NCBI GenBank assembly: GCA_019722365.1
Contig: JADFUC010001681.1
Coordinates: forward strand, 124,001-188,000
Length of the DNA stretch: 64,000 bases
Direction: 5' to 3'
Origin: Lithospermum erythrorhizon
Lineage: Eukaryota > Streptophyta > Magnoliopsida > Boraginales > Boraginaceae
Shown here piece by piece: positions 24,880-41,000 of the stretch. The first letter of the stretch is position 1; every line of letters begins with the position of its first letter. The notes below the pieces were generated by a model that was not told the DNA's origin, did no database searches, and worked only from the letters and a program-made list of their open reading frames with translations. Made by a program: the position numbers and the translations under genes.

Positions 24880-26409
24880 TGGAATAATAATATTAACGAA
24901 TCAAATGTGAGGGGAGGGAGGCTTTCATTGAAAGTTATACACACACCAAAACAAATGTTGGAGGCGAAATCTACTCATTTTCGCTCTCATTTATGTCAGA
25001 AGTAGCTATTTAAATTACGCCTGCAAGAAAATAATCATTTCGCCTAAAAAAACATTATTTGGGGCGCGCTGCATATCGGACATTAATGGGACTGACTACA
25101 TATTAAGCGAGTGGAATTAAATCGAGTGGCTTGACCTCGACAACGCTAAGTATAAATTTAGTCCAGCTCGAGATGGACTCCATTAAAAGTACCTTTAGTG
25201 ATCGAGCTAAGCAAAAGGCTAAGTATAAATTTAGTCGAGTCGAGCGGACTTCCATTAAAAGTATTCTTTCGTGGTCAAGCGAAGCAAAAACTATTTTAGT
25301 TTAAAGCCTGTCTCGATTCTTAAAAGCATCTCTAGGGCTGCATTGGGATTCGCCGCTCGAAGTCGAGTGATTTTCTTCTTTGGTTTGCATGTCTAATTTT
25401 GAGGTCGAGCATTAAGCAATTAACGAGTTATCCAATCCATTTATGAATCGAATGGATATAACGCCAACTGAGTTTTGTGTATATTAGATTGCATTTGTAT
25501 AATATTGATTTTTCATAGTAAAACACAAGTCGATTATTAGATAGAAAAACTAAACTCATTCCATTTTATTTGGGCAAATAGAAAAATAAAGTTCTCCATT
25601 TCCTGGATACACAATGAGATCTTGAAGATCCTAAGAATTATAATTCGTCCTACACGAAAATTTTCATCTTCGCTGCTGGAATATCATTCACAGCGAGGGA
25701 ATTACAACAAAGGACAAAAACAAAATGGCAAAGACCACCCACACCAAGAGAAATAGACGGAAGAGAAAATCAAACAATGTTCGATTCCAAAAAGAAATAC
25801 AAGTGCCGATACCACATATTATGGAACGTTTTCCAATGACTCTCCGGCTTCATATGGCATCATCATTGTGATTGGACCTCTATTATCTCCTATATCAATG
25901 AGCAAGACCACTTTACATTCAATGATGATGTTTTATGCACTTAATATAGAAGCAATTTATGTGGAGTATATTCGATCAATCAATAATGCACGGTAGTTGG
26001 GGTGTCAAAAGATTTTTTGTGATCCTGAGGGCCAAAAACCAAAAGTAGAACCCCAGTAAGATCCTAAAGCTCACAATCATTTATAAGCTTCCCATCCATT
26101 AATACTATGGTTCACAAACTTTCAAATCATGAAATCGAGCATATCATTCAGTGGACTAGTAGCTCTATTGCTTTTGTCCTTTTAGGCCTCTCAATCCCAC
26201 TAGGTTGCGTTCAACATGCACACATTTGTATGTTCCACAACTTCTATAAATTAAACCGAGAAAAAGAGAACTCGAAGAGAGGCAGATTGGATGAAAAGAG
26301 TAGGACAAAAGAACCTTGGGGGGGAGGGGGTGCATCTCCTCTACTAAGTTATCACGACACTTACAATTCACTATTATATGGCATGATTAGAAGAGATTGT
26401 TTCTTACCA
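24880..26409. other. Intergenic, no gene seen
   Basis: Mpv17 5' side and GPI8 3' side. It contains the 73-bp tandem repeat described separately and otherwise AT-rich unique sequence. Confidence 0.5.
25145..25290. repeat. 73-bp tandem duplication
   Basis: Direct copies at 25145-25217 and 25218-25290. Both begin GCTAAGTATAAATTTAGTC, then a TCGAG block, a CCATTAAAAGTA block, and end with GCAAAA after a gat/gtc-rich stretch. Confidence 0.75.
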
Positions 26410-30302
<3,893 letters not shown>

Positions 30303-31821
30303 TTTTGTTCTAGTGATTTGGGTGGGGGGTGAGGTATGGCTGTCTAGGTGGTGGTGGAGGAGATGATCAGGGATGCGCCGTCATAGTAATTGCCAATAAC
30401 CAAATGATTTAATCAGAAATGGTCAGACTATACGTTCAAGACTTCAAGCGATCAGATGAAAGCTACTTTAGTGCGGTAATCTATTACCGCCGAGCATCCA
30501 ACCCCAATACTCGACCATAGAATTAAGCTGCTACAATGAAGCTGAGGCGATCAGCAGGCATGCAAGTTGTTTAAATATCCCACTGGCCGATATTTACCGA
30601 TCCGTTAACAAATTTAGTCAAAATTTAAAAATATTATAAAATACGGCCAATATATAATCATAAATAAATAGCAATAACATTATTAAATAATTGTTATGGT
30701 TTATAGAGACTATTTTTGCTACATAAGTGAGGTGTATTTTTAAGTGAACGATTTAGTTTACATTTTCAATTAATTAACTTAATTTAGTAGTAACAGTAAA
30801 GATCAAGGTTTAATTTTGAAAATTTATAAAGATTTTTTGAAGCTTCTGACGATTAACTTAATCTGGCCAGTACTTAGCCGTACCAACTCGTTAACTACCC
30901 GACTGCTATTTTAATCCAGTACGAGTCGCATCAAAGCTGTACTTCGTTATTTTACTCGACCAAGCATTCACGCGACTGCTTATCTAATCTAGTCGGAATG
31001 GGTACTCCAATGTCTCTGGCCTGACTCGCCTGTTTTAAAGACGATTTGAATCCACATAGTATAAGAGTGCCAGCATTGATTTCAATCTATACTGTTATTA
31101 CCTCAGCTCTCGAGTTTAACCAATACGCACTAAAAAAGAAGCACATGTGGATCGTGTTCTAAAAAAAATTAATTGTATAATATAACTTTCAATTTTGATT
31201 ACTTAGACATTTTTTATTTTGAACTCAATATTTTAAGTATGTATTAGAAATTATTTTGTGAAAAATATATTACGAGTATAATATAGTATTCGGATAAGTA
31301 TTTTTATTTTATTTTTATTGTCAGGATGATAATTTTTGATTCAAAGTTCAAAGTGAATTTAATTCAAAGAAATCAGGCTGGTATTTTAAGATGGAGAAAT
31401 AACAAATTTAGGATCCCGGGAATGTGCCTCGATCTAAGGACATGGAAAGTCTTCTGTTGTTTATGTATGCTTATTTAAGTGTTCTTACATATGCCTTTCG
31501 CAAGGTGACTAGTTTCCTCTAACAAAGAGTGAAATTTCATGTGTGCCAACAATAATGTTTATTGCAAGAATAAACTTGTGGTGTGGCTCATGTAGTCATA
31601 TGCCCAACAATAATGAAACTTTAAACAATGCTTATCAAGCAAACACCCTCCAAACAGAAGCATATTGCAAAATACCATCTCATTACATAGTATTTTCAGA
31701 TATATGTAATATGTTCCAAGCTAAAGAACTCTAGTCATTATCTATACAATACACACACACAATACAGAACCAACGATGAAAGCACGAATAGTAATGGCTC
31801 CAGACGGATAGAAGTTTACGG
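30303..31821. other. Intergenic, GPI8 promoter side; no gene seen
   Basis: From about 30440 to 31040 the sequence has dispersed CGA-containing words (ACTGGCCGATATTTACCGA, CTGGCCAGTACTTAGCCGT) that suggest a degraded repeat, but I could not define units. The remainder is AT-rich. Confidence 0.45.
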
Positions 31822-33790
31822 CTATATATTCGCCTTCAAAGCTGTCGTGGCTCCACAGAGTTTAGGAATTCTAATCCTCAGAAGTCCTTCCCTGAAAATA
31901 GATTGTTTCGATTTTTCAATGTCACACAATATGATAAGCTAATAAAAACATCATGGCCATGACTTACGAGTATTCAGCAGAGACTCTCTCCTTGTCTGCA
32001 TTAGTTGGAAGTGACCAAACAGTACGGTATGGTCCTTGCAATATCTCCCTTCTATGGAATACAGAGATTGAGTCATTCGAAACATTTGCCACCTTAGACC
32101 AGTGTGCTGAGCGCTTTCCAGAAACGATCAAGCTGTCAGAACATAGGAAGCCTCATCAAACAGCCGAATCTAAGAACATACTTCATTTATTGAAGAGTAA
32201 TACTTCATTAATTGTATTGCAGATCCACTTACTTTTTGTCGCTCACCTCCACCCTTAGGTCATCAATGGAGACTCCTGGGAGTTCAACTGCAACAACATA
32301 ACTATGTCCAGATTCTGTAACATCCATTCTTGGTGAAGACACGGATCCTGTGTAAATGTGTAACGAGTTATGTTTCATAGATAATTGAGGATCAAAACTT
32401 CAAATCTTGGGAATGAAAGAAGACCAATTACATACAAATTTGGTCAAAGATCGGTATAAACTCACCACTAGATTTCATGGTGGGAGCACTTTCATCGGAA
32501 CAACTCTGGGAATTTTTCAAGGTTTGCTTTGGCTTCGCAAAGTTGGGACTACGAAGTACTTCTTCATTATATCTACAACTTTGTTCCAAAGATCGAAGTT
32601 CAAAAACGTTCTGGACATTAGAATCTTGTTTTGGTCTCGAAATATTGGGGGTTTCAGAAGAAGCAGAGGTGTTATTTGCGCGATCTGGAGATTCTAGTGG
32701 CATATCAGGCAGAGAGTCGCTTCCCTGTAAAAAAATAAAAAGAATATTGAAACGGGAAAAGACAAAATATAGTGATACACATAGAGAACAATGGTCCAGT
32801 AAGTATGTATTGTACACCTTTCTGGCGGACATCTGCCTCATGAAAGCAGCTTGATAATAGGATCCCTGCCTTGCAAACTGCAGTCTGTTGTCACGTCTCC
32901 GGATCCCATAATCAACGTCATTTATAAAACTCTGCTGGAAGTTGGGAAAATTTGTGAGCCATTTCCAACAAACACGAACAATACCTAGACAGGCGATCTT
33001 CAGGAAAAGGGATGTCGAAATTTGAATACCTGTTTGTCAGACATGTGTCTCATGAAAGAAGACTGATAACTAGATCCCTGCCTTGCAAATTGCAGTCTGT
33101 TGTCATATCTCCGAACGACAGAATCAATACTGTTGACGCAACTCTGTTTGAAGTTAAGCAAACAATTCAATCATCCATAACCAACCAGCATACCAGATAC
33201 ATGGTGTATGAATGAAAATAAGCATATTGAGGTTCATAAACTTCAACTAGCATTACAATTTACAACCCCTGACCTGATGTCTAAATAAACTGTTGAATTA
33301 GTGCATGAAGTAAGCTTCATGGTAGTTATTGATTCAAACAATCATGTGATCAGAGATAAAAGACATACTTCCTCCATTTCAATTTAACAAAAATCAACCT
33401 ATCTTTGAGGCTATGTTTCGTCTGTTTAACTTTATATTTCTACCAAAAGAAATACGAAATGCAACCTTACAACGACACAAATAATCATCATAAACATATT
33501 CAAATACTTCTATTGGGCTGGCAAGCAACTATCAACTAATAAACGGTTGTTTGTTTTGCTTCAACTTCTTTAACAATTGATAAAGATCACTAAAAATGAT
33601 CAATTAAAACCATCACTTTTTATCAATATAAGTACCGACAACAAAGAAATAAAGTAAATAGAGTCAGCCTAAAAGAATAAATTACCATAGGAAATACATG
33701 TGTGGCTGTGGCTGAAATATCTTCAGAGGCAGCACCCAAGTGAGCTGCAAGAATGTTAACTCTTTCTCTCACTACATTATGACTCTCCAT
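31822..33790 (-). CDS. Alpha-crystallin-domain (HSP20-like) protein with a tandemly duplicated exon
   Basis: Exons 33686-33790, 33030-33143, 32818-32931, 32466-32724, 32233-32347, 31968-32132 and 31822-31891 join in phase to 313 residues. The C-terminal third (about 200-313) is an alpha-crystallin domain: RMDVTESGHSYVVAVELPG, VSIDDLRVEV, LIVSGKRS, GPYRTVWSLP, and EGLLRIRIPK near the end. Exons 2 and 3 are both 114 nt and phase 0 and encode copies of one 38-residue unit (RR-x-DNRLQFARQGS-x-YQ...FMR-x-MS). Residues 112-197 are Ser/Asn/Pro-rich and look disordered. The long N-terminal extension differs from ordinary small heat-shock proteins and resembles nuclear plant ACD proteins such as the IDM2/IDM3 group of DNA demethylation; that link is inference only. 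Confidence 0.88.
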
Positions 33791-36700
33791 TATTCTCTCA
33801 CTGCAACTTCAACTGTAAAGCATCATCTGTAATTAATTCCAACAAATTATAGAGGAAAGGGTGATGTTGATTGTTGACTTCAGATATTTCTAGTGTACTT
33901 TTGAGTTCCAAAAATCTCCACCACAAAATACCAATTCGGATATATTTAGCCAGTGGTCAATAATTTCTACCAAAATAGTCATATCTTAGCAGACTTCAGT
34001 TTGGTTTTAGACATATGCAAATGAACATGTCTACAAGAGATTTGTCTAAGATCTATAGTATTTTAGAATATACACGTCAAAGCAGTAAAAATTTGAGGTG
34101 AAATTATTGTTGTTTTGCCATTTCAGAACAAAACAATACGCCTAACGCTAATAAAGCTAACAAATGTAATTTTTGAACGCCAGAATAATAACAAAATGGA
34201 CTGGCTTTAATTATGTTAAAACAACAACAAAGCCTACTTATTTTCAGTGCTTATAAATAAAGAAACATCAACATATTCGCTTGTTACTAAACACGTTATT
34301 ACCGCTTGCTTTTCATATAAACAAATTCATTAGATGAAGAAATGTAAATTAATTCTATAAGAATGAATTAAATAATTAATTATATAAAATTGAAACAAAT
34401 AATTACATAAGAAATAATTAAATAATTGATTTATACTTAGAATTTAATTAAATAATTAATTACATGTTAACGATGAATTAAATAATTAATTATTGTACAT
34501 AAGAATGAATTAAATAATTATTTACATGTGTGTCAAATTAAATAATTAATTACATAAAATGAATTAAATAATGATGGAAATGCATTAAACGCATCAGTCC
34601 GGAGTGCAGTCAGATATTTACATGGTTCATCCGGCCCGGTAATGCCAGCTAATGTTTTAGTATTTTGATGCCCTACATCAATATCTAAAACCTTGAGCCA
34701 AGCTATCTCGTCTATTTTTCTAATACATCGCTATCTGGTGGACAGGATAATCGGGTGATTTATCATGCGTAGGCTTACAATTAAAATTTGACAAATTAAG
34801 ATACACATGTAAAACTAAGTTGATTCATAATTTGTTCAAGATCGATCTTTACCAATATAAAATGATTTCGCTTCCATCAACATTCCCTAAAAACTGTTTT
34901 AGAGCCGCATGGCCCTTTTGATCCATATTTCAAGACAAGGGCTGTTTCCCGCAACGTCAGAATGCTTCAAATACATTTATGTGAGTTAATGCCATTCAAT
35001 ATTTAAAGTAATGTCATCCATTTATCTACAGAGCTCTGGGGACAGATATTACGAGAACAAGGTCGCCAACATCTCGAATTCGCCTCAAGATCCGCCTCAG
35101 TTGCGGGTCTGTAAAATATCGGCAGCAAGACGTTCCTAACCCGAGCCATTCATCAAGATTCATCAACATGCCCAACACCTTTTTTCATAGGAGATTGTTT
35201 GTAATCAATAAATTTCATCACTTTCTCAAAAGCCGCATGCCATCGAATTCATTTCGATTATCGGTTTATCTCGACTTCGGGGCTTACTCATGGTCGGGAT
35301 GTTTGCTTTGAGGATAATTTGGTGGCATTCGGTAACAAGCAGTTTCACAAGCAACGGTCACTAGTGACTTCCAACAAGTATCATATACTAGTCAATTTTT
35401 TTCGGCCACCGCCATAACCCCTCGTGGAACTCTTATGTCCAACTTCTTTGTCAATACTGTATTTCACTAAGAGGAAATCTATAATCCCTCTACGGATGTA
35501 TGGCACAAGGAATGTAACAACCACAACTTTGGCAACTAGACCCTCTCATACATTTTCCGGTTCCCCATGGTTATATGAAAAGCTTTCATTGATATTTTCT
35601 GACAAGGTTCCTAAAAAGGTTAGCGCCGCAATATTGTTTGTCTGGTCCCTTGGGCCCACCATACCTCAACACTTTTTTATGTCAAGAATTTGTCCCTCAT
35701 GACTTTATGAAGTGTATGAAATATGGTATCGAATCTGATATTGCCAAGTTCACTTTTAATCTCGGGTGATGTTCTCCTTCGACCGTGAAATTTAATCACA
35801 TGTCAATGTAGATACGATGACTACTTACTGTGCCATGTTATGTCTTTAAAGTGTATTTTTTGGTCACCTATATTATATTTGTTACGATCATGAGATGGCC
35901 TATTTTGGCTTTTCAATTTATAACAATGGCTGTAGAGACTACGCAGCATACTCATCGATACGCAATGGCATCATAGGACATCATGATCCGTACATGCAAG
36001 CTCGGGGTGGAGATAAGTCAGATCACTCTGCCTAAAATCCGCCTGGATTTGGCGGGGACCTGGCCCAGTATTGATACCGTCAGTGACGGTTTATAATCAT
36101 CCTTGAAATATATCAAGCACCAAGACGAGGAAACAAACAACCAGATGATTAGTCATGTGCATGCGCTATTTCAGAGACATAGAATGATGCTTTTCTATGC
36201 TATTTAATTACGCTTCTACACACCACGTTTTTTCTATCCCATACACTACGCTTTTATTTGAAGTTTTGGTATATCGGTACAAATTTAACTATCAAAAAAT
36301 AATATCACAAGAACTATTTTCAAAGACTAATTTAATATAATATATTTATTAAAATGAATATAATAATAAATTTATATTAATAATGAAGAATTAATCTTTA
36401 ATTTTTATCTTAAAAAATGTAATTGATTATAGAAGGCTGGCTCCAAGCCACAAAATTCATTTACAAAATGTGTAATTTTTAATTTCATCAAGCTGACTTA
36501 GGTCGAAACAAACAAACTATGTAGATGTTTATAAGAAAATAAGCAAAGTTGTTCCCCAGGTCACTATTAACAAAACACCAAATAAAAAAGTCAAGAACAA
36601 CATAAGCACAAAACATAATTCGCTTTGTTTTCCCTTCGCTAAGTTGACCTCACAACCATGTGATGACAGATCACATCTTTCACCAAAAACCAGGGTAAAA

Positions 36701-38040
36701 TAAACAACTTATGGGATGTTCTAGAACAAAACAAAGTCAATTAAACTGATGCTTATTAGTAAAACAAACTAATTAGGTGCATGTTTTAACATAAGGAAGA
36801 ACTAAAATGAATTGTTTGCACGTGTATTTTATTATTTATAATGAAAACTGGCACGGGTTGCATTTATCCATAACCTTGTCGACATAAGATACCTTTTGTC
36901 AAGTTAACTAATTTTTTTTCAGTTTTCAAACGCCATACCACACATATAACTAATATCATTGAATGGGCTTAGCTCTGAATTTGTCGGGGATTATCCCCTC
37001 AGATTTCAAGAAAGCTGCCGGGGGCAAGACGCTAATCCACAACGTATGCGACACCAAACTGTGAATGGTTCATTACCAAATCGAACTGCCTCGACCTGCC
37101 TTAATACATGGCCAAGTTCTGACTTGAACAAACGGTACATCAAACCACTACCGTCAAATTGTAAAAGAGTCTAAATTTCAAAATGCAAGATTGGTAGCTC
37201 GATCTAATATCAATAAAAGAATTGTTTTTGAAGAAGCTGGTACTCAACTTTTTTTTGCATGTTTTCGATGAAGAATTACTTAACGCTTGTAATCATGTTT
37301 AATCCTTCCATATTTGTTGCTAGAAAAGCAACGTAACAAGTTTTTTGTTTGTTTGGTAGTAAGCTATTTATTCTTGCTTCAAGTTTTATCAACTAATGCG
37401 ACTACAACTTTACTTAACACGGGTTGGTAGTCATTATTTGTTACTCAGTCATGATGAAAAATTTCTCTTAACTGAAGATGAGTATTTTCCTCACAGTAAG
37501 ATTTTAATAATTTTCCCTTCATTTTACTATTTTGTCGTGTGTATAACAACCGAGTATTTTGCATGATAATTTTAATTAAAATTAAAGTTAGGCATGCATA
37601 TCAATTAAGATGTAAATTTTGTTGATTTTGGTAATGGAAAACACATTGCAAACAACCTTTTAGTAACGGACGAAGTACCTAAGGTGATTTGTGTTAGGTG
37701 ATCGATTTACTATTGTCATAATTCTCAAGTGTTCTAAAATAATGACACAATCTTCAAATATAGGAGTATAAAACAACCACAACTTTTCATAAAATTGCAA
37801 ATGCTGCTACCTTGTAGAGCTTGCATGACAAATAGTATATGAAATTCTCTCTTAATTGAGTTAATTCTACCATGGTCTTGTTACTAAAAGAGAGGTCTTG
37901 AAATAGTTAAAGAAAATGGTTTACATCTTTGCAATAGCGAATCGATGAGCATTTACAAAGTGTCATTTCTTCTGTGTTTGCTCATGAGGACTGGATTTAA
38001 AACTTCTCAGCCGGTTATTATTCATTCATCTGAGTAGTAG
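33791..38040. other. Long intergenic region with an AT minisatellite and unclassified degraded sequence
   Basis: Holds the HSP20-like promoter side and the kinase 3' side. The minisatellite at 34361-34573 is listed separately. From about 34880 to 36110 the base composition rises in GC and the sequence looks like decayed coding DNA (for example GPFDPYFKTRAVSRN-like reading at 34910 on the plus strand), probably an old transposon, but no domain can be assigned. The open frames at 35424-35702 and 36959-37174 are unrecognised. Confidence 0.45.
34361..34573. repeat. AT-rich minisatellite, about seven units of 25-35 bp
   Basis: Degenerate tandem units with core GAATTAAATAATTAATTA followed by variable CATAA/CATGT words. 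The units differ in length and sequence, and nothing resembling spacers or cas genes is present. Confidence 0.85.
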
Positions 38041-41000
38041 TCAGTCATCCAATCTCATGAGAGATGATCGGCTCTTGGACCCCGAATGATCGACCTTCAA
38101 GGCGTCTTCGAATCTATAGAAGCATCTTAGAGCCATAATCTGCAAACATTGTTGGGTTGAAACTAAATTAAATATGTATGTTAAGCTTATATACCAGTAT
38201 GTTGAACTCTTCGACTGAACACATGAGTGCACGATGGGATTGAAAGAGAGAATCAATTGGGACAATAGCAAGCTACTCTAGTTTAAATAGGCATAGAAGG
38301 TTTATCGGCTTAGAACTAGGTCGATAACATACGTGAAGTGGTAACTAAATATTTCATTCCCAAAGATCGCCGAAGAAAAATAGAGTTCGTTATAAAAACA
38401 ATTGCCTCGAATCATGCTGTACTGTATCAAGTAGAAAACTCACAGGACTAGTCAAAAATCATATTGGATAGTTATGTCATGAGCAAATATAAGCAAACAG
38501 AGACAGATTGCAACACCCATAAGGTGGGATCGATTTAGTACCTTCCAACGCCTTGAACGAAGAAGGTGCTTATTGATCTCTTCCAGCCTGGCAATAATTT
38601 GAATAAAACTTGGTCTGTTGGAAGGTTCATCATTCCAACATTCTTCAATTAGCCTGTTTATGATGACATTTTAGTGCAAGAAAAGTTAACAATTAATCAT
38701 GTTTGAAGATGCAAGAGAATGCAAGTCCAAAACTCTGGTTTTGTCAATCGACAAGATAGATAAAGAAAGAGATGTATAAATTTATTTGTTGTCACTGAAA
38801 CCAGAACCAGAGGGACTCACTCTCTAAGTTTGTATGGATATCTCTTTGGTGAAGCTCTGCATGTGATTTAGTTTCAAAATGGAAGAAGCTTGAAGAACTC
38901 TCACCTTTCTTTGCTTTGTGGAAAATGGAGGACAACCTTCAATCATCTGTGAATCGAAGAAAAAAAGGGGGGGAAAGTCATTGACGATACCATTCCACAA
39001 CTTCAGTGAGCTTTGTTTTGGATCTTCAGAACTCATGCTACCTAGTGAAGTTGTTCACTTAAATATGTCAAGAGATCAATTGTCCTTAGGGCAGGAAACC
39101 ATGGGATGTAAATCTAGTAGCAATACCAAATATGTAATGATGACGACAATGAAAAAAATGCAAGTATACCATCAACAAATGAAATCCTGCATGGATAGTT
39201 CTTCGTTGTGAGCTTGATAATAAGTATACTTTTGAGTTTATTGGCACCGTAGAGGAATCATCCCAGCACACATTTAATGCACAGACATAACACGTAATTT
39301 TTCTTCCATCTCAAAGATCGGCAACAGATCCTTGAAATAGTGATTTATAGAGCCATCACGATAGATAAATACAGTAGATCCCTACTCCTAATCCCAATGG
39401 CAACATGTCCTGCTGCCCCCAAAAGAGTAGGGGAAGAGAGGAGGATGAGGAAGGGGGGGACTATACATAATCTACCTTGTGATGAATAAACGGTGGTTAA
39501 GCCCAAATCTATTACGATGAAATGTAAAAGACTATTTACTACTTCACACTAGATAAGATGCTTTTATATCCAAGAGCAATATAGAATTATTCGAGTCCAT
39601 GGGACATGGAAAGATATCTCACTACCTAATGCAAAAAATTAATAACTTCAGAAATAATCAAAATCAGTTTCAGTTCAGAAAGGAGATCAAACAAGCAATA
39701 TACCAAGATAACAACTAGTAGCTACCTTATAAAACAGGATAGACCAAGACAGAAGCAATCCAAATAAACAGGACTATTTTGTATTATATCATATAGAATA
39801 TCAGAAAAGTTCATCTCTTGTAATATTAGAGCAAATGAAAAGACATCCACTTTGGCATCATACTCCTCATTCTTAAAAACTTCTAAAAGCCAAGAAGGAA
39901 GGTTTCCTGTACAGGTAAACATGATTTAGAATAAAGATGAATGAAGATGTACACAGTTTGGCCTATCATATACAATAATACAATACATAAGTTGGGTGTA
40001 AGATAATAGTAACTATAGAAGGATGTGTTTCACTTCTAAAGACACTTTCTTGGAATTGAGAGGAGCTGAGCGATCTCTGAATAAAAGAGGGTGTTCTGAA
40101 TAAAAGAATAAAAGCGGGTGTGGTCAGACATAATTATAATAAAAACAGCTGCTACTGATAACGAAGAAGGAAAAGGAAAACAAGATATTTCGTCTGATAG
40201 GCATTAGCAAACATCTATTTCCACAAAGCGAAATCAAATATTTGTGGCTCACAGAATACATTCATCACTCAGTTATGGATATCACTTGCCAAGGACTGCT
40301 TCCACCTGTAGTATTAGGGGGGCATGTGTCTTCTAGTGATGGTCACCGATCAACCAAAATCATTTCGCATACAGAAATACTTACAAGATGTTTCCTTGGT
40401 CACGGGTTTATCTTCTTTGATTGTCTTTGCAACTTTTATCAACTTACTGACTCCAAAATCAGCAACTTTTAAATGTCCAGAGTCGTCTCTCAATATATTT
40501 CTGTCATCAAAATGAAAAACTATCAGAGAAGTTCCGGAGATACTGCTTATGGCACTAGCAAAAAATCTATTTTACCAAGGTTAATACAATTTTAAAAAAG
40601 AGACATACGAAGGCTCAAGGTCCCGATGTATAATTGCTTCAGGCTTATGCTCGTGCAAATAGTTCATTCCTCTGCAGCACGTAAGCCATGATAATTTTGT
40701 TATATCACCACTACCACTCGACAAAGTATGTTATTTACCGCTCTAATTAAGCATGAATCTGCTACTATACCTTGCAATATCCAGAACAAATTTTATGGCC
40801 GTTGTTAGCCTCAAGGCTCCTTTTTTTCTCAAATAAGCACGAAGATCTCCCTGAGAAAACAAATAATAGTTTTGGGCTTACGTGTATTAGAAGATGGTAC
40901 TTGCAAACATGTAGACACTTTATAAACATAATCTTATTTGTTTCTATTTCAAAATAATGAAACTAAAACATCATCAAGACAAGGAACACCAAAATGTGCC

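Noticed and set aside
32407..32854. Overlapping plus-strand open frames
   Set aside because: They are antisense shadows of HSP20-like exons 3 and 4, whose minus-strand frame is phase-consistent with its neighbours.
34361..34573. CRISPR-like array of short repeats
   Set aside because: Units are degenerate, AT-only, without unique spacers of even length, and the context is a plant chromosome.
35424..35702. 92-codon plus-strand frame as a gene
   Set aside because: No domain, and it sits in decayed transposon-like sequence.
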